The notes under the pieces were generated by a model. It was not told the DNA's origin. It worked only from the letters and a program-made list of their open reading frames with translations, and did no database searches. A DNA stretch of 64,000 nucleotides, from assembly GCA_026874595.1 (NCBI GenBank), contig CM049313.1, positions 18,101,508 to 18,165,507 on the forward strand, written 5' to 3'. Of this stretch, positions 1 to 8,968 are shown in pieces (position 1 is the first letter of the stretch; every line of letters starts with the position of its first letter). The position numbers were made by a program, and so were the translations under genes. Source of the DNA: Sipunculus nudus (taxonomy: Eukaryota > Annelida > Sipuncula > Golfingiida > Sipunculidae).

Positions 1-59
1 CCCCGAAAGGCGCACTCGTTTTTTTTCAATTTTTTTTTATCCCATGAAACAAGCAGTAG

Positions 60-190
60 CATTTCTTCATCATCTTTTTTATAAGATTCTCAAGGTCCAT
101 CGCATCATCTATCTCATCTACGGTCAAATGTTAATTGAAATAAGCATCATAATCAACCACGTCGGCCTCAACGCTCGCCATAGCCATATA
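60..190 (-). pseudogene. Short coding remnant, inverted partner of 5395-5530
   Basis: Read on the minus strand, an ATG near 186 opens MAMASVEADVVDYDAYFN, then a TAA. The same frame continues with HLTVDEIDDAMDLENLIKKM and ends at a second TAA/TGA near 57. A related stretch lies on the plus strand at 5395-5530 (MASVEDIVDYDANFNEHL). Both copies share the protein frame, and the DNA after it keeps matching at CTTGAGAATC and GATGAAGAAATG. The family is not recognised. The acidic N-terminus followed by a lysine-rich end could be the start of a transposase-associated or host protein. The window edge cuts any further sequence, and one stop interrupts the frame, so it is treated as a broken copy. Confidence 0.4.
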
Positions 191-349
191 TTTAACATTT
201 AAATTAAATTTAAGGAAAAATTAAAAGGAAAGGGTCTTAGACTCATTAAATGTATTTGAATAATGCAAATTTTTTTCTCCAGTCTTTTGTCGACGTTTTT
301 CTCTGATTTCAAAGCTCTCCTGTTAGAATTATTACAATTTTCATTATTA

Positions 350-389
<40 letters not shown>

Positions 390-2040
390 ATTGTTTAATC
401 CTTGCTTCTGTTTATTCAGATTATGCGTAACTACTTACGTAATGTGTAGTTTACAAAGTTATACCATTCGGGTGACATTTATTATTTAGTATCACTGGTA
501 TGTGCAGATTACTTGAAGTACATTGTTTTCCTTACTCTCAAACACATTACAGATTATAGATGACCGTTATGTCAAATTTATTTTTTTTTTTTATTTTTTT
601 ATATAACCCTTTATCAAATTATTTTCAATATTTTTTACTTGTTGCTCACATATTAATATTACCTGTAGGATCATTGATACCACATATAAACAAATGTTAA
701 GCTTCTAAAAGGGCACTGCCAGTTTGGCTAATCCGTCGTGTATTAAAAAGGCACACTGGTCAACTTTGTTTATTATTCTTCCTATTTTCATAGAGCGATT
801 CAACAAACTGACAAACAAATATGTCGAATATAGGGGATGAGTGCTGCATTGATAAGTTCACATGACTTGGTGCCAGGGTGTATTCTGATAAAGAGGCTTA
901 CATCTGGGGTTAGAAAATCTGTGTAATGTTGGGGTGTTTTTAGAATGCTTCCAGTGAAGTATGTATATATTAATTCCCATACAGAAGTCCCGAGGTTCTT
1001 TAAGGCTCTGTATTTGAACACGCTACCCTTCGGTGTTTGGACCGATGTGTGATTATGTAATATTGCAGTTCGCGGGATTAGTTATAAGTGTATGCGGTTA
1101 TATCTAAATCTGGATCCTTTCAAACTTTCATATAGATTTTTGCAAAACATACCTATCTCTGTTTTTTTGGATCAAAATGTAACTAAAAAAATTGAAGTTT
1201 GCATTTTTGCCAGCAACTTTGATATATGGCGGTCATATTAAAACCAGAGCTATGAATCACTAGACAATAGTCATTATAGGCAGAGGTAACGGAAGAACAA
1301 TTTGATAATCCCGAAAAGAACATTCTTATGAGTTGAATCTCGTGTTAAATTTTCTTTATAATCGATTTCTACTGCAAAACATGAATAACATATTTAATGA
1401 GATAAGTTGCATAAATTTGCATGTCTGAATGAAATAGTGGTAATAATTATATTATAAATAAATCCACTGATTATTTGGCTTTTTATAGAGAAAATAAAGG
1501 TCCGGCTACAAAATATTCAAACTTGTTCAGATATAACGTATTTCAATATAACATCTTATTTTTTTTTTGTTAAATAAATAAACTGTAAATAAATTACGTA
1601 CATTTGTCAAAATATTAATACAAGAGCTAGTGGTCTTTTCATAAGTACATCATAGCGGAAAATGGTAGATTAATAAACACTTGTTGGCCGCAGTGGTAAA
1701 GGTTTTACATTTTCTAAGGCTACTTTACATATTTGCGTCATTTATTGAGTAACTTGAATATATAATTACATTTGCAAGTAAATGGGTGTAGCAATACTAA
1801 TTGGACTTGTCTGGTTACCTAGGTAACTGATCTCCCCTTCCAGTAGTCGAGTGAATATACATTGACATTTTGCATATGTAAAGAGCAACGGATCGAATCG
1901 TGATTATCGTGGGTTTAATGATTTAATGATTAAAGTGTCATATGTTATGAGCGAAGGGTCAAATAATGATGATGATGTTTTTTATGCTGAATAAGCGCAG
2001 GATAAACACCCAATGGTCTCTGATGTTAAGAAATTCATTG
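191..2040. other. AT-rich intergenic stretch, no gene seen
   Basis: Mostly A/T with short homopolymers. It holds one (ATT)n microsatellite at 353-388. No frame with coding character and no structured RNA was recognised. The 5' end of the downstream Gypsy element (5' LTR, gag, protease) was looked for here and not found. Confidence 0.5.
353..388. repeat. (ATT)n microsatellite
   Basis: About twelve uninterrupted TTA/ATT units, ending in TTATAATTG. Confidence 0.9.
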
Positions 2041-2078
2041 TTGCATGATTTAAGTAACGGTAACGGAAGCAGATCAAG

Positions 2079-2700
2079 TTGAGGTATCAGGGAGCTGCGG
2101 ACGCACCCCACCCCCATTGTAGTCATCGCAACCATTCAGAAGGATTATTGTTAATTGTTTGGACCACTGCCCAAACAAAATCTGGACATGAATACCTGCT
2201 GACAAATATGTGCACATCTACCAGGTTCCCTGAGGCAATTCCATTGCGCAAAATTAATGCAAAAAGTGTTGTCAAAGCTCTGACCAAATTTTTTACAACT
2301 TTTGAATTGCCAAAATCCGCCCAGTCTGACCAAGGGTCTAATTTTATGTCAGGCTTATTCAACAAGTTATGCTTGAGCTAGGTATAAAACAGTGCAGCTC
2401 TACCATCCTGAAAGTCAGGGCGTCCTCGAGCGTTTTCACCAGACATTAAAAAACATGATCAGAACTTATTGCTATGACACACAGAGAGACTAGGGTAAAG
2501 GAATCCACCTATTGCTGTTTGCTGTCAGAGAATCCTTTGAAGAGTCCTTTGGTTTCAGTCCCTTTGAACTAGTTTTTGGACACTCCATTCGAGGTCCATT
2601 GAAACTGCTTAAAGAAAATCTCTTGTGTGAAAATCCTGATTCTCTTAGTTAACTGCAGTATGTCTCAGACTTTTGCACTAAACTACACAATGCTTGTGAG
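2079..2700 (+). pseudogene. Integrase core, frameshifted
   Basis: The first frame (2079-2381) carries the segment TKSGHEYLLTNMCTSTRFPE and the second catalytic Asp in SDQGSNFMSGLF. The segment that should hold the first catalytic Asp reads LLIVWTTAQTKSG, with no Asp visible. After a frameshift near 2375 the match resumes with YHPESQG and the catalytic Glu in LERFHQTLKNM. It continues through ESFGFSPFELVFGHS, with stops near 2490 and 2650. The D,D,E layout and the HPESQG-type motif are those of Ty3/Gypsy integrases. The loss of the first Asp and the breaks make the enzyme non-functional. Confidence 0.75.
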
Positions 2701-2736
2701 ATTGCAAAGTCAAATCTAAAATCTGCACAAAGTAAA

Positions 2737-3261
2737 ATGAAAACAAAGTATGACAAGCACACTGCAAGTAGGACCTTTGAGCCTGGTGAAAAGGTCCTTG
2801 CCTTACTTCCCATCCCTTGCAGACCTCTGCAAGCTAGGTATTTTGGTCCTTACATTGTGGACAAGAAAGTCAGTGATTTAAATTACATACTGTTGACACC
2901 AGATCGGTGTAAGAAGAAACAACTGTGCCATATTAACATGATGAAACCATGTTATGACAGAAATAGTATATTAGATGTTGTACAAAATGTTACTGCTGTT
3001 AATTGTGTAAAAACTTACCCTGACCCAGTTAAAGTAGACATTGATTATAAGTGTGATGTAGATATTCAGTGTGGTACAGTACCATTAAAATACTCAGACG
3101 TGCTTAACAACCTGGATGCCAAACTTTCACACCTTACCGCACAACAACACCGGGACCTCAAAAACCTGCTGCGGAATTATGAACATTTGTGTAGTGACAT
3201 TCCAACGCGGGCTAAAATGTTGTGCCATGGCGTCGATGATGGCCGGGAAGGCGCAGTCTAG
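2737..3261 (+). CDS. Integrase C-terminal GPY module plus RT leader (polyprotein fragment)
   Basis: An open 174-residue frame. Residues about 1-60 fit the end of a Gypsy integrase: EPGEKVLALLP, then the GPY-like LQARYFGPYIVDKK, then LCHINMMKPC. Residues about 120-160 (LTAQQHRDLKNLLRNYEHLC, then SDIPTRA) match the segment just upstream of Gypsy RT domains, where protease or linker normally sits. The two halves in one frame show integrase directly upstream of RT in one polyprotein. The ATG used here is internal; upstream frames encode the rest of the integrase. Confidence 0.75.
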   Translation: MKTKYDKHTASRTFEPGEKVLALLPIPCRPLQARYFGPYIVDKKVSDLNYILLTPDRCKKKQLCHINMMKPCYDRNSILDVVQNVTAVNCVKTYPDPVKVDIDYKCDVDIQCGTVPLKYSDVLNNLDAKLSHLTAQQHRDLKNLLRNYEHLCSDIPTRAKMLCHGVDDGREGAV

Positions 3262-3322
3262 CAACATGGATATGGACTCAATCCAGAAAAAGTAAGGGTA
3301 TCTTCGGGATGAGATTCAATTT

Positions 3323-3814
3323 TTGCTGGAGAATGATTTTAATGAACCTAGTAACAGTAACTGGAGTTCACCTTGTGTTCTTGTGCCAAAACGTGATGGG
3401 AGTTACCGTATGTGCACAGATTATCGAAAACTGAACTCTGTCACCAAGACTGATACGTTCCCGATTCCGAGGAATGATGGTTGTATTGATAGAGTCGGTA
3501 GCTCCAGATATGTTTCCATGTTTGACTTGCTAAAAGGATTCTTGCAAGTTCCGCTGACAAAACGAGCGAAAGAAGTGTCCGCATTTGTGGCGCCGCAAGG
3601 ACTGTACCAGTATAAAGTTATGCCGTTTGGCATGAGGAACTCACCAGCCACGTTCCAGCGCCTCGTCCATATGGTTGTCAAGGACATCCAGGGCTGTGAC
3701 GCATATATTGATGACCTTATCGTGTACAGCGGCACCTTGGAGATACATCTGCAAATTCTTCGCGACCTCTTCGAAAGACTCAGAGAAGCACGTCTGACCG
3801 TCAACTTAGTATGA
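3323..3814 (+). CDS. Ty3/Gypsy reverse transcriptase domain fragment
   Basis: 163 residues. Motifs in family order: WSSPCVLVPKRDGSYRMCTD, the first catalytic Asp in FDLLKGFLQVPL (about residue 68), YKVMPFGMRNSPATFQ (about 98-112), and the catalytic box YIDD (128-131) within AYIDDLIVYS. The domain is intact over these motifs. It then breaks at about 3815, where SGFCHAQVTFLSHIVGQG continues past a stop. The connection and thumb region 3815-4110 is riddled with stops. The function in an active copy would be cDNA synthesis in the cytoplasmic particle. Confidence 0.85.
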   Translation: MLENDFNEPSNSNWSSPCVLVPKRDGSYRMCTDYRKLNSVTKTDTFPIPRNDGCIDRVGSSRYVSMFDLLKGFLQVPLTKRAKEVSAFVAPQGLYQYKVMPFGMRNSPATFQRLVHMVVKDIQGCDAYIDDLIVYSGTLEIHLQILRDLFERLREARLTVNLV

Positions 3815-4111
3815 TCTGGGTTTTGTCATGCACAAGTAACATTTTTGAGTCATATTGTAGGGCAGGGTCGGTTAAAGCCTGTTGATGCTTAGTAAGGTGC
3901 TATTTCTGCATTTCCTGGACCAGAAAACAAGAAGCGAATGATGTTGGGTACAACAGGAGGTTTTGTCCAAATTTTGCTGCTGTAGCTGAACATTTGACTA
4001 ATTTGTTAAAGAAGTAACAAAATTTTGTATGGAATGTTCAGTTTGAAAATGCATTTCAGAATTTGAAAGCAATTCTGTAAGGTTCACAAGTTGTAGCGGC
4101 TCCAGACATTT

Positions 4112-4483
4112 TTGTTAGCTGTAGATGCTGGTGATAGTGCTGCTGGTGCTGTGTTGTTACAAGAAGGCAATGATGGCATAGATCATCCAGTTTGTTATTT
4201 CTCAAGAAAGTTTAATGCAAACCAGAAAAACTACTCCACTATTGAAAAAGAATGTTTGGCTTTGATTTTGGCGTTGCAACATTTCGAAATTTGTGTTCCT
4301 TTATCAGTCAGGCCTATCATTGTCTTCAGTGATCACAATCCCCTCGAGTACGTCAACAGGTTGGGGTGTAAAAATCAAAGATTGTTTAGATGGAGTTTGT
4401 TCTTACAGGATTACAATCTTGATGTCATACACATTAAAGGGAAAGACAATGTACTTGCTGATTGCTTATCGAAGTGTTTGTGA
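4112..4483 (+). CDS. Ty3/Gypsy RNase H domain
   Basis: 123 residues with the RNase H acidic residues in order: Asp5 in LAVDAGDSAAGAVL, Glu in IEKECLAL (about 45-47), Asp74 in VFSDHNPL, and Asp117 in NVLADCLSK. The frame ends at TGA and nothing related to integrase follows, only a short AT-rich spacer, the polypurine tract and the LTR. This supports a pol gene ending in RNase H, as in Gmr1-type elements. The domain would degrade the RNA strand of the RNA:DNA hybrid. Confidence 0.85.
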   Translation: MLAVDAGDSAAGAVLLQEGNDGIDHPVCYFSRKFNANQKNYSTIEKECLALILALQHFEICVPLSVRPIIVFSDHNPLEYVNRLGCKNQRLFRWSLFLQDYNLDVIHIKGKDNVLADCLSKCL

Positions 4484-4603
4484 AGTGTTGTGAACAAGAT
4501 GTTTATGTAATGTTGTAAATAAGATGATTTTTTAGATGTTGTGAGGTTTTAGTGATTGTGATCGCAAAAAGAAAGTTTTCCGTGAAAATTTCTTTTTCCT
4601 TAC

Positions 4604-4615
4604 AGGAGGAGAAGG
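4604..4615 (+). promoter_or_regulatory. Polypurine tract of the Gypsy element
   Basis: AGGAGGAGAAGG, a purine run between the pol stop and the LTR, where plus-strand priming would occur. Confidence 0.55.
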
Positions 4616-4636
4616 TTACAGGTGCTCTTTTTATTA

Positions 4637-5055
4637 TGTTACACGGGCGTAACTCCTTTTGTGGCACTCGTGTCTGGCCGCGTGTTGCATTCTCTGTTTA
4701 ATCCGTACTGGTTAAACTCTCGTTGTCATGTGAGCCTTTGGTTTTCACGCCTGGTCGTGAGTCACGTGATGACCCTAGTGTGTGGGGATGCACACGGCTA
4801 TGTTCTTCTCGATAGTTCCTAAAACGCATGCTTACTTTTTTGTGCATGATCTTATGGACTGTTCGAGAAGTGAAAAATTCTCAGCTTGGGGTGTGAAGGT
4901 ATATAAAGGGACTGTGTTTTAGAAATATCAGTTGTACAAGACGAATAGATTAAAAATATCATATTCGCAGGATCAAATCTGATGAAATGTAGAATTAGCA
5001 ATAAAAAATACCTTAACTGCTGCATGTGGAAGCTTTATATTGAAAAGCGTCCCAC
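4637..5055 (+). mobile_element. 3' LTR of the Gypsy element
   Basis: It starts around TGTTACACGGGCGTAAC, 21 bases after the polypurine tract, and contains a core promoter (TATATAAAGG, 4900-4909) and a polyadenylation signal (AATAAA, 5000-5005) spaced as U3-R-U5. The end is placed near a CCCACA by TG..CA convention only. There is no second LTR in the window to fix either border. Confidence 0.55.
4900..4909 (+). promoter_or_regulatory. TATA box of the LTR
   Basis: TATATAAAGG, about 90 bases before the LTR polyadenylation signal. Confidence 0.55.
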
Positions 5056-5394
5056 ATCTGCGGAGACCACTCACAGAAATATCATGATGGTGTTTTTAAA
5101 ACGTAATCACTATTAGACTAAGAAGTTTGAATGGAAAGGAATGCAAACTGTCCGGTTTATAGCCGGTCCAATACTACTTGCGAAATCTGATATGAAACTC
5201 GCACCAAGGTGTGACACCCAACTCGCCTAGCCGCTGGCGCTAGGGCACTGACAAGGCTCACCGTCGAGGGGCTTGCGTAGCGCCACCGTGGGACTGTGTC
5301 AGAAACTAGCTACTGCTCCTCTGATCTGGTGATGACCGCGAGACTGCCACGACACGGCGTCGGAATTCTTGACAACAAACCACAACATTGCTAT

Positions 5395-5530
5395 CATGCT
5401 ATGGCGAGCGTTGAGGATATCGTTGATTATGATGCTAATTTCAATGAACATCTGATAAATGCTGAGATCGACCCTTGAGAATCAGACAAAAGCTGATGAA
5501 GAAATGGTACTTACTGTTCCATTACATTAT
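5395..5530 (+). pseudogene. Short coding remnant, inverted partner of 60-190
   Basis: The frame MASVEDIVDYDANFNEHL runs on to INAEIDP and a TGA. It resembles the minus-strand remnant at 60-190 in both DNA and protein. This copy keeps the Glu-His-Leu junction open where the other has a stop, but it has lost the DDAMD segment and stops early. Similarity begins abruptly at GCTATGGCGAG and fades in the A-rich tail near 5530. The identity of the parent gene is unknown. Confidence 0.4.
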
Positions 5531-7020
5531 TAAAATAAAAAAAAAATATCTGATGCGTGTTTAATTTATGAATCAATCATAAAAAATAATATCAAATCAT
5601 AAATACTGACGCAAATGAATACTGTATGAATACAAAGCAAAATAAATGACCTGGCTTCACACATGAACTTTCAATTGGTGCTAACATCACTTGTTAAAAC
5701 ACTGTATAAACGTATTTGCATAATTTGTATAAAAGTTCACAAAATGTCAGGGTTAATTTTTTACTAAAAATATAAATCTGCTGTGTTGTTGGCGAACGAT
5801 ATTACAGGACGCAATGGACACGCCCCCTTTTTCACTGACCCGGAGGCCTGTGAGTTAAATTGCCATTTCTCGTTTGTCTGATAGGATGCCTGCTTATTTC
5901 AAACAGCAGTCGCACCCAAATGACACAGCCTTAAGGAGAAAAATTGATATTTAAAAGAATATTTGTGGATAACTATAATAGTGACATTTTAATTGCAATT
6001 ATCAGAAAATTACTTAAATATGCTGTTTTGTGAATGCCTGTATATCCTTTCCCCGTGACTTCTGCAGTTCTGAAGTTCTCCCATTATGACTAGCGGTATG
6101 TGCATGGCCCTCTGCGCCCCGCCACCAACCCCCCCCCACCCCCCCACCCTCCCCAACCCCCCGCCCCCACCCCCTCCCGCCTTTTGTTACGCTCCTGCAC
6201 CAGAGGTATAGGGGACTGAGATATTGTTGTGAACTCAACGTGCAGGGTCAGTATTTGTGAAGTTATACTTTGAAACGGAATGAAACGGAGAAAAAGAGCC
6301 AATATCATACCCTCATGGGAATTAGGTGAGAGGATCCTTTTGTCAACTTAATTTTCTTAAGTGTATTTGAAAACATGGATCAATTGTTTAACCATTCAAA
6401 AAATTATCAGGGGACTGATAACAGGTAACCATTATATTATGTGTAAATTTATGTCAGAGTTATTTTTTCTTGGAAATTAGTGTTTATTTTGCCTAACCCT
6501 TATATTATAAGAACAAATACTGCTGTTTTTATTTTCATTTGAAAGGTTCCTTTCTGGTATTGATATTTGGCCTACGGACACTAGAGACTAACAAGCCTTG
6601 CTGACACAGCAAGGGACTACAGTCCGGTACATCAGCTCGCTTGCTGCTTGTCTCAACTTACCGGTTTCATCCGGTCAAAATGACGGTAATTTATCTGTAA
6701 TTTATGGTGTTGCAGCATACTGTGCGTAGAAGGCCTGTGGTGTCATCTTTTTTACTTTCAAGTTATCGAACAGACAACGAACCCATTGATCTGTTATAGA
6801 AAGCTTTATTAACCATATCCTTGTACCTGCCATATTGTAATATATATCACCTGAGAACTGTTTGAACATCTGCTAAATTGGACCTTCTCTTAACTTTCAA
6901 AACAACTATCAGACTGCAAAGTTCCTGATCCCAGGTTACACTTTGTGGGGTGAGAACACTCCCTGCCTTCTGCTGAAATCTCGCTCCCATGGATAAATAG
7001 CTTTGGATAAAACTACCTCC
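5531..7020. other. Intergenic, no gene seen; C-rich tract at 6110-6180
   Basis: AT-rich sequence interrupted by an unusually C-rich, low-complexity block (runs of C with A/T) at about 6110-6180. Minus-strand frames there encode only Gly/Trp/Val-rich low-complexity peptides and are not credible genes. Confidence 0.5.
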
Positions 7021-7024
7021 CCGT

Positions 7025-7315
7025 CACCGGCTTTGTGGTGTAGGGTACAGCACAGGGCCCAAAGTCGCAAGATCGTGAGTTCGAATTTCAACCCGAGGCG
7101 GTGAGATTTTTCACGGTTGGCCCCACACAGGTTGAGAGCTCTGCAGACTTAATTGGGAGTCTGGGCCCATCAGTCGTGTTTCACTCACAAACAAGTGCAC
7201 CTTTCAGGGGTTCTTGGTGTTAAGACCCTACAAATGTCCTGACACACACCCAGGCCCGGCAGGTGTGGTGCACCGAGCATGACTGACGCCAGGATTATGG
7301 CGTTTAATCCAATTT
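7025..7315 (+). repeat. tRNA-promoter SINE-like repeat
   Basis: A likely A box (TGGTGTAGGGTACAGC, about 7031) and a B box (GAGTTCGAATTTC, 7077-7089) are about 45 bases apart, as in RNA polymerase III internal promoters. The tail (ACACACCCAGGCC, then GACGCCAGGATTATGG) resembles that of the repeat at 54490-54795. No cloverleaf can be closed, so it is a tRNA-derived repeat rather than a tRNA gene. Confidence 0.45.
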
Positions 7316-8785
7316 AGTGTAGTCACATTTTCGATAAAATATAGCTGTCCAGTTTTTAGCCAAATGAAGCTCATCCGTGCATAGGCTTCTTTACTAGATA
7401 AGTTGTATAACCGGAGGGTTTTTTTTGTCCCAAATTAAATGGAGAACAACTAATTATTTTTTTAAACAGAATAACAATACGGTCGCACTTTGTAAAATCC
7501 AAATCATAGCTAATGTTGGGCAAAGAATGACCATTTATTGAGTTTTTCTTAACACCATCATATTGCCCATCAAAAACATTGATTAGGTTGCCATAGTTAG
7601 GCACCAGGAGACCTCGAACTGATATTGCTCATTTCAAGTAAAAAGAGCCATAAACGGCTGCCAAAGGGCCACTAAAATCAGGAAAAAGGCGAATATTCAT
7701 TTGAGTTATATGTATATTTACATGCTTATAATTCTCTAGGTCCCACATTCCGCTTTTGCTGAACGAAATTAAATGTGTTTGATTTCTTAAAGATTACAGT
7801 GGACTGGGCTTGATCACAGGCGTCAACATAAACAAAGTGTGGGATTCTGTGCATCGCCGGGCCACAACATCTGTCAAACAGGAGATGCTCTGGCTAACTT
7901 GGCTGAAAACATGTAATACATGTTCATGCTGGCTGATGCACTGGGGTCCAGCTGAAACCCCTGGACCTATCATACAAATCTGTTGTGACAGTTTCTAAAA
8001 TGAATTTGCATTTTGTCCATTGGCTGTAATATCCACCAAACAGATATGTATCAAAGGACATGAAGGTCTATATATGGACTAATTTGGACTATTCTTTGTT
8101 TGCGATCTTATATGCAAAATCAGACCTCCGATCACGCGGCCCATTTATTGTAAATAGACGTGGACTGTGTACACTCATGCACAAAACCATAACAAGATGT
8201 AAAGCTACTTGTACCTTTTTGCCTGGAAAGTTTTGTTTTTACAAATAAAAAAATATCTGAAAGTCTGAAAGAATAGGCATGTTATTCCTCCTTCTTATGT
8301 TCCTTTAAGTAATTAGGTCATAATGTCATGCTAGTTATCCCAGTGTCATAACCAATGTGTCACCTGTTTTTATATTAAAAAGAAATAGTATAATATTACT
8401 AGAGTAGGACCTCAAATTTTCTCGTTTTTCCCAAATTTGGTTTTCTGAAATTTAAGTTTAGGATAAAATGTGGTTACATAAATTATCAATATTCAACAGT
8501 AGCAATTAATCTGTACGTATTGGAATCTTTCATTCCTACAACTATTAGTCAGGAGAGAAACTCGTAAACTTGCTACTATTTATGCATACAGTAATTTTCA
8601 AGGCCTTTTACATGGCAAAGATATATGTTTTGTTCACTTATAGAACATTATGGGCAGTTTTGGCCAACCCATAGTGTCATGAGAGACAGCCATATGATTT
8701 ATTGACCATAGGATATGAATGATTAAATAGAAGCATTTACATGATGTATTCTTACCAGTAACAGTGGACTAATACTTTTTTGTAG
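7316..8785. other. Upstream region of the BEN-domain gene; 5' exon not located
   Basis: AT-rich. Exon 1 below starts at a splice acceptor, so an untranslated leader exon and promoter should lie here or further upstream. I could not place them. A 62-codon frame at 7810-7998 is preceded by an AG acceptor-like site but has no recognised similarity. Confidence 0.4.
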
Positions 8786-8968
8786 AACCTACCAAGATGC
8801 TGTATGCTGTATATTACTGGATGAATGAAAAGAACTATTCAATATATATGTTGAAGAACGTTGTCCACCCCAGGAAAGAATGGGGTGATTATGCAGAGGG
8901 CGAGGCTGTGGAAGCCAAGTGTCCAGGATGGCCTGGAATATACCAAGCCATTTTGCTGAAATTATCAG
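8786..8968 (+). CDS. BEN gene exon 1 (start codon exon, Tudor-like module)
   Basis: Acceptor TTTTTTGTAG ends at 8785. Eleven untranslated bases (AACCTACCAAG) precede ATG at 8797. The donor is CAG|GTGAGT at 8969. It ends in phase 1, the split codon giving Glu with exon 2. The acceptor before the ATG implies a non-coding exon upstream. Confidence 0.75.

Larger units (their letters stand above)
2079..5055 (+). mobile_element. Decayed Ty3/Gypsy element with integrase upstream of RT (Gmr1-like)
   Basis: In order on the plus strand: an integrase core, an integrase C-terminal GPY-type module, the leader segment that precedes RT, a reverse transcriptase, RNase H, a polypurine tract and one LTR. Integrase ahead of RT is the reverse of normal Ty3/Gypsy order (RT, RNase H, integrase). 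It matches the published Gmr1-type exception, first described from Atlantic cod. Integrase C-terminus and RT leader lie in one uninterrupted frame (2737-3261), so the order is original rather than a later rearrangement. The 5' LTR, gag and protease are missing. Stops and frameshifts separate every domain, so this is a dead copy. Confidence 0.8.

Noticed and set aside
6014-6308. Gly/Trp/Val-rich minus-strand frames
   Set aside because: They translate a C-rich low-complexity tract.
7810-7998. 62-codon frame MITGVNINKVWDSVHRRATT
   Set aside because: It has an acceptor-like AG upstream but no donor in phase with the BEN exons and no recognised similarity. It is kept only as a possibility for the missing 5' exon.
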